Positions 21,367 through 29,769 are shown, counted from the first letter of the stretch. The stretch is DNA of 64,000 nt from Flavobacterium proteolyticum (GCF_015223105.1 NZ_JADFTZ010000005.1:62001-126000); one strand, 5' to 3'. The notes: generated from the letters alone by a model not told the origin. Made by a program: numbers and translations.

Positions 21367-22146
21367 TTATTGTTTTTTTAACGAATTTAGCTCTTGAAGT
21401 GTATAAAATTTCATTTGGTTTGAAACCGCAAATTGACAAATCATTTCTAATGTTTTCAGTTCTACTTCATATTCTTTTGTTGCCTTGCCAACTGGTTTGT
21501 GTCCGTAAAAAACGACTATTTTGTTGTGTTTTTTAGCGTAATTTAAAACTTTAGTTAGGTAGTTTAAATTGAAATGTTCGTAATTACTATCAATTCCAAT
21601 TCCGTTTGCAAGTCGAGTACCGTTGTAGAAATTGGCGTTATCGGCTACTTTTTTGCCACCTTTTGCTGTTCCTCTTATGATTTCGAAGTGTTTTTTAAGT
21701 TCGTAATCTAACGTTTGTGTTTTAGCTCCAAAAGGATAAGCGAAGGATTTAATTTCAATGCCTTCTTTTTTAAACGCTTCGATTAAAGGAAAAATTTCAA
21801 CTATTAAGTATTGTTGTTTGTTGTTTTTCTTAGTGAATTCTTTTGCATTGAGATGACGAAATCCGTGACCTGCTATTTCGTGCCCTTTGTTTTGAAGTTC
21901 TTTTAGGTTAGAAATATCAGTAGCCGAAAGTTTTTCAAAATTGCTTACACAAAAAGTGGCTTTCCATTTGTATTTTGCGAGTTGAACATCCGCTTCCTTC
22001 CATTCGTTTACAAAGTAATCGTCAAAAGTAATGACAACGCCGGCTTTTGAATTTGTAGTTGGGGTTTTAGAAGACGAACAAGAATAAAAGAAAAAACCTA
22101 TCAGTAAACTAATGGAAATTAATTTTATACTGATAGGTTTTGGCAT
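21367..22146 (-). CDS. polysaccharide deacetylase lipoprotein
   Basis: A 259-aa NodB-type esterase. The N-terminus is a lipoprotein signal with lipobox FYSC near residue 23. The deacetylase motifs are VVITFDDYF (motif 1, Asp-Asp near residue 42), GHGFRHLN (motif 2, metal-binding His pair) and FAYPFGA (motif 3). It probably removes acetyl groups from an envelope or external glycan. It starts 3 bases after the stop of the unknown gene at 22150, so purB, this unknown and the deacetylase look like one operon. A hairpin followed by a T run lies in its signal-peptide coding region and may limit its expression. Confidence 0.88.
   Translation of the reverse strand: MPKPISIKLISISLLIGFFFYSCSSSKTPTTNSKAGVVITFDDYFVNEWKEADVQLAKYKWKATFCVSNFEKLSATDISNLKELQNKGHEIAGHGFRHLNAKEFTKKNNKQQYLIVEIFPLIEAFKKEGIEIKSFAYPFGAKTQTLDYELKKHFEIIRGTAKGGKKVADNANFYNGTRLANGIGIDSNYEHFNLNYLTKVLNYAKKHNKIVVFYGHKPVGKATKEYEVELKTLEMICQFAVSNQMKFYTLQELNSLKKQ
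22093..22141 (-). terminator. terminator-like hairpin inside a coding region
   Basis: 14-bp perfect stem AAAACCTATCAGTA/TACTGATAGGTTTT with a 21-base loop; on the coding (minus) strand it is followed by TTTTTTCTTTT. It spans about codons 3-18 of the deacetylase gene, directly after the purB-22150 pair. Confidence 0.6.
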
Positions 22147-22149
22147 ATT

Positions 22150-22800
22150 TTAACTTAAGATTTGAAAATTATGTTTAGAAAATAATTTATGAAAGAATAA
22201 TTCTTCTTTAGAAAAAAACCAAAATGTTATTTCTCTGGAATAATGAAAATAAAAACAAAATTTATCATTTTCATCACAAATCAAAATATATTCTGGCACT
22301 CCGGCACCAATAGTATCAATTTGATTTAAAATTTCTAAAAAATCGATTAATTCATTTTTACAAATTTTTATAGCTTCGTTATAACTTCCAAGTTTTAATT
22401 TGTTTTCCAATTTTGAATAAACTTTTCTAAATCTCTTATTTTTATATTGAGATTTCATAGCATGGAAAAAGTCTTGTTTCAAATGAGAAATTATATAAAA
22501 ATTTTCAGTTTTAGTTTCTGAGAGTAAATTATCTAATTGATTAGCAATACATTTAAAATATTTAGAGTAGCTATAATTTATATTAGACCTAACTTTTATT
22601 AATTCAAAATCATAATCTAATACATTTTTTATTTCTAAATGATCAGATTCAGATTGAAGTTCAAATAATTGATTTTTAGTTAGAGGAAAACCAGTTTCAG
22701 TAAAACAATCTTCATACATTGATTTTTGTATAAGATGAATTTCGTTTCCTATTTTAGGAAGCTTTTCAAATACTGATTTTCTTGAAACTAATTCTATCAT
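22150..22800 (-). CDS. hypothetical protein coupled to purB
   Basis: A 216-aa protein I do not recognise. It has no signal peptide or membrane helix and is mostly helical and charged, with aromatic-rich C-terminal strands (KFCFYFHYSREITFWFF). The start ATG overlaps the purB stop by one base (TAATG), a re-initiation arrangement that suggests translational coupling. Its codon and base use is more A+T rich than purB. It may be an accessory gene inserted between purB and the deacetylase; co-transcription with purB alone does not give a function. Confidence 0.7.
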   Translation of the reverse strand: MIELVSRKSVFEKLPKIGNEIHLIQKSMYEDCFTETGFPLTKNQLFELQSESDHLEIKNVLDYDFELIKVRSNINYSYSKYFKCIANQLDNLLSETKTENFYIISHLKQDFFHAMKSQYKNKRFRKVYSKLENKLKLGSYNEAIKICKNELIDFLEILNQIDTIGAGVPEYILICDENDKFCFYFHYSREITFWFFSKEELFFHKLFSKHNFQILS

Positions 22801-24143
22801 TAAATCCCCAAATAATTACTAGGTGTAATTTGCATTAACTCCGCTCTCACTTCTTCAGAAACGTTTAAAGTTCCAATAAAATTATGAATGGCTTCTTTGT
22901 TAATTACAGTATTTGTTCTAGTTAAGTCTTTCAAAGCTTCGTATGGATTTGGATAACCTTCACGACGTAAAATGGTTTGAATTGCTTCAGCAACTACTGC
23001 CCAGTTTTTCTCTAAATCTTCTGCGAATTTGTCTTCGTTTAACAACAATTTGTTTAAGCCTTTCAAAGTCGCTTCAAATGCGATTAAGGTGTGTCCCATT
23101 GGAACGCCAATATTACGTAAAACCGTACTGTCAGTTAAATCACGTTGTAATCTTGAAACGGGTAATTTTGCTGAAAGATGTTCGAAAATCGCATTGGCAA
23201 TCCCTAAATTTCCTTCTGAATTTTCAAAATCGATTGGATTTACTTTATGTGGCATTGCCGAAGAACCAATTTCGCCTGCTTTGATTTTTTGTTTGAAATA
23301 ATCCATTGAAACATACGTCCAAATATCTCTATCTAAATCGATTAAAATCGTGTTGATACGTTTTAAAGCATCGAAAAAGGCAGCAAAATGGTCGTAATGT
23401 TCAATTTGTGTCGTTGGAAATGAATGGTGTAATCCCAAACTATTCTCTACGAAATCGGTTCCGAATTTTCTCCAATCGGTGTTTGGATAAGCTACTTTGT
23501 GAGCGTTGTAATTTCCTGTTGCACCACCAAATTTAGCTGCAAAAGGGACGTTGAATAATAAACGCATTTGTTCTTCTAAACGTTCTACGAACACTAAAAT
23601 TTCTTTTCCTAAACGAGTAGGAGAAGCTGGTTGACCGTGTGTTCTGGCTAACATTGGAACGTTTTGCCATTCCATTGCTAATTCTTTCAATTTTGCAATT
23701 ACGCTTACTAAACTTGGTAAATATACATTTTCAAATGCTTCTTTAGTTGAAAGTGGAATTGCTGTATTGTTGATATCTTGAGAAGTCAACCCGAAATGGA
23801 TGAACTCTTTATATTCTTGTAATCCTAAACCATCGAATTTCGATTTGATGAAATATTCCACCGCTTTAACATCGTGATTCGTTGTTTTTTCGGTTTCTTT
23901 AATCCAAAGTGCATCTTCAGTAGAAAAGTTCTTGTAAATCGCTCTTAAAGAATCGTAAATCGATTTGTCAATTTTGGCTAATTGAGGTATATCAGCTTCG
24001 CGCAAAGCAATAAAATATTCAACCTCTACCAAAACGCGGTATTTAATTAAGGCTTCTTCAGAAAAATAAGGAGATAATGAAATAGTTTTGCTTCTATAAC
24101 GACCATCAATTGGCGAAATAGCATTTAATTCTGTTAATTGCAT
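22800..24143 (-). CDS. purB: adenylosuccinate lyase
   Basis: Catalyses two fumarate-releasing steps of purine synthesis (SAICAR to AICAR, adenylosuccinate to AMP). It has 447 aa and starts MQLTELNAISPIDGRY, the long bacterial type like E. coli PurB. The signature loop GSSAMPHKVNPIDFENSEGN (about residues 281-300) contains the catalytic Ser, and ARTHGQPASPT is present near 167. A -7 box TATATTTG at 24177-24170 gives a 26-nt leader. The heptamer array at 24181-24215 occupies the space where a -33 element would be. Confidence 0.97.
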   Translation of the reverse strand: MQLTELNAISPIDGRYRSKTISLSPYFSEEALIKYRVLVEVEYFIALREADIPQLAKIDKSIYDSLRAIYKNFSTEDALWIKETEKTTNHDVKAVEYFIKSKFDGLGLQEYKEFIHFGLTSQDINNTAIPLSTKEAFENVYLPSLVSVIAKLKELAMEWQNVPMLARTHGQPASPTRLGKEILVFVERLEEQMRLLFNVPFAAKFGGATGNYNAHKVAYPNTDWRKFGTDFVENSLGLHHSFPTTQIEHYDHFAAFFDALKRINTILIDLDRDIWTYVSMDYFKQKIKAGEIGSSAMPHKVNPIDFENSEGNLGIANAIFEHLSAKLPVSRLQRDLTDSTVLRNIGVPMGHTLIAFEATLKGLNKLLLNEDKFAEDLEKNWAVVAEAIQTILRREGYPNPYEALKDLTRTNTVINKEAIHNFIGTLNVSEEVRAELMQITPSNYLGI

Positions 24144-24169
24144 TTTGTAGTGTGTTGTTTAAAGAAGTG

Positions 24170-24177
24170 CAAATATA
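24170..24177 (-). promoter_or_regulatory. -7 box of purB
   Basis: TATATTTG on the minus strand, 26 bases before the ATG. The heptamer array begins 3 bases upstream of it. Confidence 0.5.
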
Positions 24178-24180
24178 GTA

Positions 24181-24215
24181 AGAAGTTAGAAGTTAGAAGT
24201 TAGAAGTCAGAAGTT
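24181..24215 (-). repeat. heptamer array over the cobB stop codon
   Basis: Five in-register units, four AGAAGTT and one AGAAGTC on the plus strand. The cobB stop (24200-24202) lies inside the array, so it encodes the last residues of the sirtuin and continues into the purB promoter region. Confidence 0.85.
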
Positions 24216-24907
24216 TTTTGAATAGAATTTGCCAATTCCTCTTTCACAATTTTCATTCCTTCAACGGCGGTAAGTGGTAATACTTTCAACTCGTTTGGTA
24301 AATCATATATCGTGGCTGGATTAGGATCTATGTAGTACACAGGAACATTTTGGTCTACATAATTCATCAAACCAGCAGCAGGATATACTTGTAATGAAGT
24401 TCCGATGATGATTAAAATATCAGCCGTTTCTACAACATCAATAGCATGTTCAATCATAGGAACATCTTCGCCAAACCAAACAATGTGTGGTCGCAATTGA
24501 TTACCTTCTAAGTCTAAATCGCCTAAAATTAAATCGTGTTTCCAATCGATTACGAAGTTTTCGTTTGAAATGCTTCGTACTTTTAACAATTCACCATGTA
24601 AATGAATGACTTTGTTGCTTCCGGCTCTTTCGTGTAAATCGTCAACGTTTTGTGTTATGATGTGAATGTCGAAATGTTCTTCTAATTCTGATAATATTTC
24701 GTGTGCTTTGTTGGGTTTGACGGTTAAAAGTTGGGCTCTTCTTTTGTTATAAAAGTCTAATACTAATTCTGGATTTTTTTTCCAACCAATAGGTGAAGCC
24801 ACTTCCATGATATCATGACCTTCCCATAAACCGTCAGCATCTCGGAATGTTTTAATTCCGCTTTCAGCACTGATTCCAGCGCCTGTTAATACTACAATTT
24901 TTTTCAT
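24200..24907 (-). CDS. cobB: SIR2-family NAD-dependent lysine deacylase
   Basis: A 235-aa sirtuin. NAD site GAGISAESGI (residues 8-17) and QNVDDLHERAGS; catalytic His in IHLHGEL. The FYNKRRAQ segment has the Tyr-x-x-Arg pair that in SIRT5 and E. coli CobB favours succinyl- or malonyl-lysine, so desuccinylase activity is likely (inference). The four zinc-binding cysteines usual between the His and the end of the small domain are absent; no cysteine is seen in that module. The last codons are made by the heptamer array. Confidence 0.92.
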   Translation of the reverse strand: MKKIVVLTGAGISAESGIKTFRDADGLWEGHDIMEVASPIGWKKNPELVLDFYNKRRAQLLTVKPNKAHEILSELEEHFDIHIITQNVDDLHERAGSNKVIHLHGELLKVRSISNENFVIDWKHDLILGDLDLEGNQLRPHIVWFGEDVPMIEHAIDVVETADILIIIGTSLQVYPAAGLMNYVDQNVPVYYIDPNPATIYDLPNELKVLPLTAVEGMKIVKEELANSIQKTSDF

Positions 24908-24937
24908 TTTCTTTTCTTTTGCAATTTTTATAAAAGT

Positions 24938-24963
24938 AAAATGCGTCCATAAAGACGCATTTT
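24938..24963 (-). terminator. anti-sigma gene terminator
   Basis: 10-bp stem AAAATGCGTC/GACGCATTTT with a 6-base loop, 2 bases past the anti-sigma stop codon. Confidence 0.85.
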
Positions 24964-24965
24964 GA

Positions 24966-25751
24966 TTATACTTTTCCTAAGGTGTAGAGTTGTTCTAAAG
25001 TTGGACTAGCGCTACCACCAGCCGGTTCTAGAGTAATTCCGAATGCTTGTGGAGATTCTGCATTTTCTACTTTTATAACCTTGGTTGAACTTGTCGCATA
25101 TGAGTCAAGTATACCAATACTTGTTGGTGTTAAAACAGGTTCTAACTGCAACGACCATACTTGATATACCATTCCTTTTGGAGGTTCTGGTAACCCCGAT
25201 GCATCGATGAAAACTGTTTTAGTAGTTTTGTTGTAATAGGCTTTAGCAAAAGCTTCTGGAGCTACTTGCTGACCCGCTAAGGCAACAGCTACATTACTTG
25301 TATCTCTTAAAATAGCTAAAACTTCTTCAGATTCTTTCTTTTTCAATTCCAAATCAACAACCGATTCTTGTAATAAGTCTTTCTGATTAGAAACGTTATT
25401 TAAGGTTTCGTTAGTCTGGTTTAATTTGTAAAATTGAAGCCCGAAACCAACTACTAACACAGCAGCTGCAACCCATCCTGTGTATTGCGACCAATTTGTT
25501 TTAGGTTTCATTTCGATTACTTTACTTCTTCCTAATAATTCAGCTCTGATTTTTTCAAAATTCGTTGCCGATAAATGAGGTGCTACACTGTGTGATAAAT
25601 TAATGACTGCTGATTCAATAGCCTTAATTTCCTCTCTCACTTCAGGATATTGTGTTGCCATTTGGTTGACTTCCGCAATTTCTTCTTCGGAAAGTTTTCC
25701 AAAAACATACAATTCTAAAATACCTGATTCTATATATTCTCTACTATTCAT
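24966..25751 (-). CDS. anti-sigma factor, RskA-like
   Basis: A 261-aa single-pass membrane protein. The N-terminal cytoplasmic helical domain (about 1-90) is the sigma-binding part, one membrane helix follows (TGWVAAAVLVVGFGLQFY, about 98-115), then a coiled-coil stretch with many Lys/Glu. The periplasmic RskA C-terminal domain spans about 150-261 (GMVYQVWSL, TLEPAGGSASPT). No ZAS zinc motif (HxxxCxxC) is seen. The gene overlaps the upstream sigma gene by 8 bases, as expected for a cognate pair. The inducing signal is unknown. Confidence 0.92.
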   Translation of the reverse strand: MNSREYIESGILELYVFGKLSEEEIAEVNQMATQYPEVREEIKAIESAVINLSHSVAPHLSATNFEKIRAELLGRSKVIEMKPKTNWSQYTGWVAAAVLVVGFGLQFYKLNQTNETLNNVSNQKDLLQESVVDLELKKKESEEVLAILRDTSNVAVALAGQQVAPEAFAKAYYNKTTKTVFIDASGLPEPPKGMVYQVWSLQLEPVLTPTSIGILDSYATSSTKVIKVENAESPQAFGITLEPAGGSASPTLEQLYTLGKV

Positions 25752-26274
25752 TGATCATTAGTCTTAATTCATTCATACAATTTCTATTCTGCGTTTTCAC
25801 GGTTCCTAAAGGAATCTCTAATTCATCAGATGCTTCTTGTTGGGTATACCCTTTAAAAAACAACAAATCAATTAGTTGGATGCACTTTGGTTTCAATTTC
25901 TTGATAAACTCTTTAATTCCAATCGCGTCTATTTTGTTGATGGTCTTCGAGTTATCGTCAAGTATATGTACGAAATTATCGGTAGACAGGTTTTTCTGAT
26001 TGTTGTTAAAGTTTTTAGAACGTAATTTATCGATAGAAGAATTACGGGCAATGTTCAACATCCATGTGTATAACCTACCTTTCGAAGTGTTATAAGTATC
26101 GATATTTTTCCAAATTTTAACAAAAACCTCTTGCAGTACATCTTCTGCTTCTTCTTTGTCTTTGATTAAATTGAAAATAATTCCATAAAGACTCTTGGCA
26201 TAATTGTCATAAAGCAATGTAAATGACCTATCGTCTTTTTTAAGTAATAGAGGTAAAAGTTCTTCTTGTGTCAT
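25744..26274 (-). CDS. ECF-type RNA polymerase sigma factor
   Basis: A 176-aa sigma-70 family protein with only regions 2 and 4. Region 2 includes YDNYAKSLYGIIFNLIKDKEEAEDVL-type text (about 22-50) and region 2.4 YTWMLNIARNSSIDKLR. Region 4 has GYTQQEASDELEIPLGTVK (about 140-158) as the helix-turn-helix. It pairs with the RskA-like anti-sigma factor with which it overlaps. It is divergent from trmH with 54 bases between starts, and its target promoters are unknown. No autoregulatory sequence is obvious. Confidence 0.94.
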   Translation of the reverse strand: MTQEELLPLLLKKDDRSFTLLYDNYAKSLYGIIFNLIKDKEEAEDVLQEVFVKIWKNIDTYNTSKGRLYTWMLNIARNSSIDKLRSKNFNNNQKNLSTDNFVHILDDNSKTINKIDAIGIKEFIKKLKPKCIQLIDLLFFKGYTQQEASDELEIPLGTVKTQNRNCMNELRLMINE

Positions 26275-26316
26275 GCAGTTTTCTTTTTTTGTCTAAAATA
26301 ATAAAAAAAGTAGTAT

Positions 26317-26324
26317 TATTTTTG
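26317..26324 (+). promoter_or_regulatory. -7 box of trmH, 4 bases from ATG
   Basis: TATTTTTG then cctt then the ATG at 26329, predicting a leaderless mRNA. The nearest TTG lies 25 bases upstream, slightly far. Confidence 0.55.
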
Positions 26325-26328
26325 CCTT

Positions 26329-27006
26329 ATGGAAAAATTTAATCAAGAGTTGTTAACATATTTAGAAAGTTTTTTAACAGAAAATAGAAAAGAAGGCTTT
26401 CTTAGAGTTTTAAAAAATAGAACAAAACACTTTACCATTGCCATGGAAGATGTGTATCAGCTTCATAATACAAGTGCTGTAATGCGTAGTTGTGAAGTGT
26501 TTGGAATTCAAGAATTGAATGTCATTGAACAGAAATTTGGGAAGCGAATTGACACTGAAATTGCAATGGGCGCTCAAAAATGGGTAGACGTGAATCGATT
26601 TAATACCGTTCAAAGTTGTATTGATGAAATGCGAGCAAAAGGTTATCAAATCATTGCCACAACTCCACATGATGATTCCTGTATGCTTCATGAGTTTGAT
26701 ATTTCGAAGCCATCAGCTTTGTTTTTTGGAACCGAGCGAAATGGATTATCGGAAGAAGTAATTCAACAAGCGGATGGGTTTCTAAAAATTCCGATGGTGG
26801 GTTACACCGAAAGTTTGAATATTTCGGTTTCTGCAGCCATTATTATACAAGATATTACGAACCGATTAAGACAATCTAATATCGATTGGCAATTATCGGA
26901 AGAAGAAATTTTAGAAAAACGTTTAGATTGGACTCGAAAATCGATAAAAGATATTGAGTTTATTGAACGCAAGTTTCACGAATTAAAAGAAAACGTTTCG
27001 GAATAA
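26329..27006 (+). CDS. trmH: tRNA (guanosine-18-2'-O)-methyltransferase, SpoU family
   Basis: A 225-aa SPOUT methyltransferase. The three SpoU motifs are visible: NTSAVMRSCEVFG (motif 1, about 43-55), ALFFGTERNGLSEE (motif 2, about 128-141) and IPMVGYTESLNISVSAAI (motif 3, about 152-170). The N-terminal helix region LLTYLESFLTENRKEGF and C-terminal extension match TrmH, which modifies G18 in the D-loop, rather than 23S rRNA RlmB. Its stop is one base from the stop of the convergent gene at 27008. Confidence 0.9.
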   Translation: MEKFNQELLTYLESFLTENRKEGFLRVLKNRTKHFTIAMEDVYQLHNTSAVMRSCEVFGIQELNVIEQKFGKRIDTEIAMGAQKWVDVNRFNTVQSCIDEMRAKGYQIIATTPHDDSCMLHEFDISKPSALFFGTERNGLSEEVIQQADGFLKIPMVGYTESLNISVSAAIIIQDITNRLRQSNIDWQLSEEEILEKRLDWTRKSIKDIEFIERKFHELKENVSE

Positions 27007-27023
27007 ATTATTTATTCTTTTTT
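27001..27023 (+). terminator. A+T-rich hairpin spanning two stop codons
   Basis: GAATAAAT/ATTTATTC palindrome with a 1-base centre followed by six T. It includes the stop codons of both convergent genes, so coding and termination signals are shared. The stem is weak. Confidence 0.5.
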
Positions 27024-27781
27024 AAGATTTTATAATCTTCATAACAAGCGCTGATGGCATCTAATATTTGCAAGTCGTTTGCAGTTTGGATAAAATATTC
27101 AGAATAATTACAGTTTTGAAGGATTAAAGGAATGTCATCTTTACTAATTTCTAACAAAGCAGCTAACGTTTCTCTGTCAAATTTAGTAGCTAAAAGATTT
27201 CTAACGGTATCGTCTTTCTTCATTTCTTTCAGCTTTTTCATTTCTTTTGGTCGTTTTCCAAATACATTGTATAGGAAATCTGCTGGATTTGAAATGGAAC
27301 CTAAAACCTTTGCAATTGCTCCAGGTTTGTATTCACCACCTTCGTAACCTGCTTTTAATCCAGAAATACTGTAACGATAAGCGTCATCGGATACGGGTAT
27401 TAATTTTGTATCCACTTCTACATAACCTGTTAAATTGTATTTTGCTACAACTACTTCGTCTAAGACGTAGGCTTTTTCACTCAAGTAGATTTTTGTTGGG
27501 TTTTCTTTAATCCAGTCGTTGGTTACTTTAACTTTAACAGTTTCGTAACCTAAATACGTAAACAATATAGTGTCGTTTACTTTTGCGCCAATTTCAAATG
27601 TTCCACTAGGACTGGTTACAGTACCTTTTACACGTGACGTATTGATAACGTGAACATTGCCCATAGGAAGCTTTGTTCCGTTGTGAATAACAGTGCCTTT
27701 AATGTTTCTCACAATCGAATCGTTTTGTGAAAAACAAAAATTAGAAATCAAGGCAAAAAGAAAAACTACAAAATATCTCAT
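27008..27781 (-). CDS. secreted protein with carboxypeptidase-like regulatory domain
   Basis: A 257-aa protein with a signal peptide ending NFCFSQ. It then has a CarboxypepD_reg-like domain (about 25-110; IKGTVIHNGTKLPMGNVHVINTSRVKGTVT-like pattern, ILFTYLGYETVKV), the same fold that precedes TonB-dependent receptors. The C-terminal half is helical and soluble and contains no barrel. It is a stand-alone family in Bacteroidetes, with function unknown. A -7 box TATTTTTG lies 21 bases before the start. It is convergent with trmH. Confidence 0.82.
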   Translation of the reverse strand: MRYFVVFLFALISNFCFSQNDSIVRNIKGTVIHNGTKLPMGNVHVINTSRVKGTVTSPSGTFEIGAKVNDTILFTYLGYETVKVKVTNDWIKENPTKIYLSEKAYVLDEVVVAKYNLTGYVEVDTKLIPVSDDAYRYSISGLKAGYEGGEYKPGAIAKVLGSISNPADFLYNVFGKRPKEMKKLKEMKKDDTVRNLLATKFDRETLAALLEISKDDIPLILQNCNYSEYFIQTANDLQILDAISACYEDYKILKKNK

Positions 27782-27867
27782 CCTTTAAATTATTGATTCA
27801 AAAATACGAATCAAAAGGGGATATTTTGTAGTTTTCTATAAAATTATAAGAAAATTAACGAAAATCG

Positions 27868-29769
27868 TTAGCTTCTTCTTGGTCTTCTTGGTCTTGATGA
27901 ATCTCCAGCACTTTCAGCACGTCTTGGAGCTCTGTCAGAAAATCCGCCTTCTCTTCTTGGAGCCGAACTGCTTCTTTCATTGTTTCTTTCACCTCTGAAA
28001 CCACCATCTCTTCCGCCTTCTCTTCTTGGAGCTGAACCTCTATCGCTTCTGAAACCACCGTCTCTTCTTGGAGCCGAACCGCTTCTTTCACCTCTAAATC
28101 CGCCTTCACGTCTTCCGCCACCAGAATTTCTTCCGTTGTGATCGCGTCTTCCTCCACCGTCGTTTTTAGAAATTTCAACATTGATTCTTCTTCCGTTCAT
28201 GTCATATCCGTTAAGAACGGACATTACTTTGTCAGTATGTTCACCATCAGTATTAAAGAAAGAGAAACCTTCTTTTACGTCTACTTTAAATACGTCATCA
28301 CGACCTAAATCTAAAGTTTCTTTGATGAAATCTTTTAATTGCATCCAATCGAAATCGTCTCTTGCTCCAATGTTAATGAAATAACGAACTGGATCACCCG
28401 CTCTAATTTCTCTTGGTTCAGAACTTCTTTCTCTATCACTTCCTCTTTCACCTGTTAAATCACGTTTCGATTTGTAATAGTTGATGAATCTATTAAATTC
28501 AACAGAAACCATTTTCTTAATTAATTCTTCTTTAGATAAACCATCTAAAACTTCATTAATTGCAGGTAAATAGGTGTCAATATCATGATCAACTTCTGTA
28601 TCTTTAATTTTATTCGCTAAATGTAATAACTGAATTTCGCAGATTTCAATTCCAGATGGGATTGTTTTTTCTTGGAATTTTTGTTGGATAATACGCTCGA
28701 TAGAATGAATTTTTCTCAATTCACTTTTCGTAACAATTACAATTGAAGTTCCTAATTTTCCAGCTCTACCAGTTCTTCCTGAACGGTGATTGTAGGTTTC
28801 AATTTCGTCTGGTAACTGGTAATTTACTACGTGAGTTACGTTATCAACATCAATTCCACGAGCTGCAACGTCTGTAGCAACCAACATTTGAATTTGACGA
28901 CCACGGAATGATTTCATTACGCCATCACGTTGTGCTTGCGATAAATCTCCATGTAAAGCTGCTGCATTGTAGCCATCTTCGATTAATTTTTCAGCAACTG
29001 CTTGTGTATCACGTTTTGTTCTACAAAAAACTACTGAAAAAATGTCTGGATTAGCATCAGCTAAACGTTTTAAAGCTTCGTAACGGTCTCTTGCGTTTAC
29101 TACGTAGTATTCGTGAGAAACGGTAGCAGAACCTGAATTTTTGTGTCCAACCGTAATTTCTTCTGGGCTCGACATGAATTGTTTTGCAATACGCGCTACT
29201 TCAGCAGGCATTGTTGCAGAGAATAACCAAGTGTTTTTCTCGTCTGGTGTGTCCGATAAAATGGAACAAATGTCTTCGTAGAATCCCATGTTTAACATCT
29301 CATCTGCCTCGTCTAAGATACAAAAATCGATGTTTTTAATGTTTACAAGCCCTCTGTTAATCATGTCTTGCATTCTACCTGGTGTAGCCACAATAATTTG
29401 TGCACCACGTTTCACTTCTCTAGCTTGTTCTGTAATGCTTGCACCACCATAAACAGCCACAGTATGCAACCCCTTTATGTACTTTGAGTATAATTTAATC
29501 TCGTTGGTGATTTGTAAGCATAATTCACGTGTTGGCGATAAAATTAAGGCTTGAGTATTTTTGTTCTCAGCATCAATTTTTTGAATTAGCGGGAAACCAA
29601 AAGCTGCGGTTTTCCCTGTACCTGTTTGCGCTAGGGCAACTAAATCTGTGTTTTGTTCCAATAGTACTGGAATCGCTTTTTCTTGGACTTCTGACGGATT
29701 CTCAAATCCTAGATCTTTAATCGCCCGCAGTAGCGACTCATTCAATCCTAATTGTTCAAATTTATTCAT
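27868..29769 (-). CDS. DEAD-box RNA helicase with RNA-binding domain and RG-rich tail
   Basis: A 633-aa CsdA/DeaD-like helicase. Motifs: AQTGTGKTAA (Walker A, about 45), PTRELCLQI, DEADEMLNMGF (motif II), SATMP, VATDVAARGID and HRSGRTGRAG. A DbpA-type RNA-binding domain follows (about 460-530; FINIGARDDFDWMQLKDFI). The last 90 residues are a disordered tail built from imperfect SAPRREGGF(R)-type repeats ending RPRRPRRS. Likely roles are ribosome assembly and RNA unwinding at low temperature. A -7 box TACCTTTG lies 26 bases upstream. Confidence 0.93.
   Translation of the reverse strand: MNKFEQLGLNESLLRAIKDLGFENPSEVQEKAIPVLLEQNTDLVALAQTGTGKTAAFGFPLIQKIDAENKNTQALILSPTRELCLQITNEIKLYSKYIKGLHTVAVYGGASITEQAREVKRGAQIIVATPGRMQDMINRGLVNIKNIDFCILDEADEMLNMGFYEDICSILSDTPDEKNTWLFSATMPAEVARIAKQFMSSPEEITVGHKNSGSATVSHEYYVVNARDRYEALKRLADANPDIFSVVFCRTKRDTQAVAEKLIEDGYNAAALHGDLSQAQRDGVMKSFRGRQIQMLVATDVAARGIDVDNVTHVVNYQLPDEIETYNHRSGRTGRAGKLGTSIVIVTKSELRKIHSIERIIQQKFQEKTIPSGIEICEIQLLHLANKIKDTEVDHDIDTYLPAINEVLDGLSKEELIKKMVSVEFNRFINYYKSKRDLTGERGSDRERSSEPREIRAGDPVRYFINIGARDDFDWMQLKDFIKETLDLGRDDVFKVDVKEGFSFFNTDGEHTDKVMSVLNGYDMNGRRINVEISKNDGGGRRDHNGRNSGGGRREGGFRGERSGSAPRRDGGFRSDRGSAPRREGGRDGGFRGERNNERSSSAPRREGGFSDRAPRRAESAGDSSRPRRPRRS

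Noticed and set aside
22150..22800. Toxin or defence gene next to purB
   Set aside because: No partner gene, nuclease or toxin motif, and tight coupling to a housekeeping gene. Nothing supports defence.
24181..24215. Heptamer arrays as CRISPR repeats or simple microsatellites
   Set aside because: Units are 7 bases with no spacers, and unit words vary within each array while the period stays fixed. This is neither CRISPR nor a perfect microsatellite.
27855..28181. 108-codon Glu-rich frame over the helicase tail
   Set aside because: Alternative frame of the repetitive RG-rich region. The helicase frame is continuous and its tail fits known helicases.
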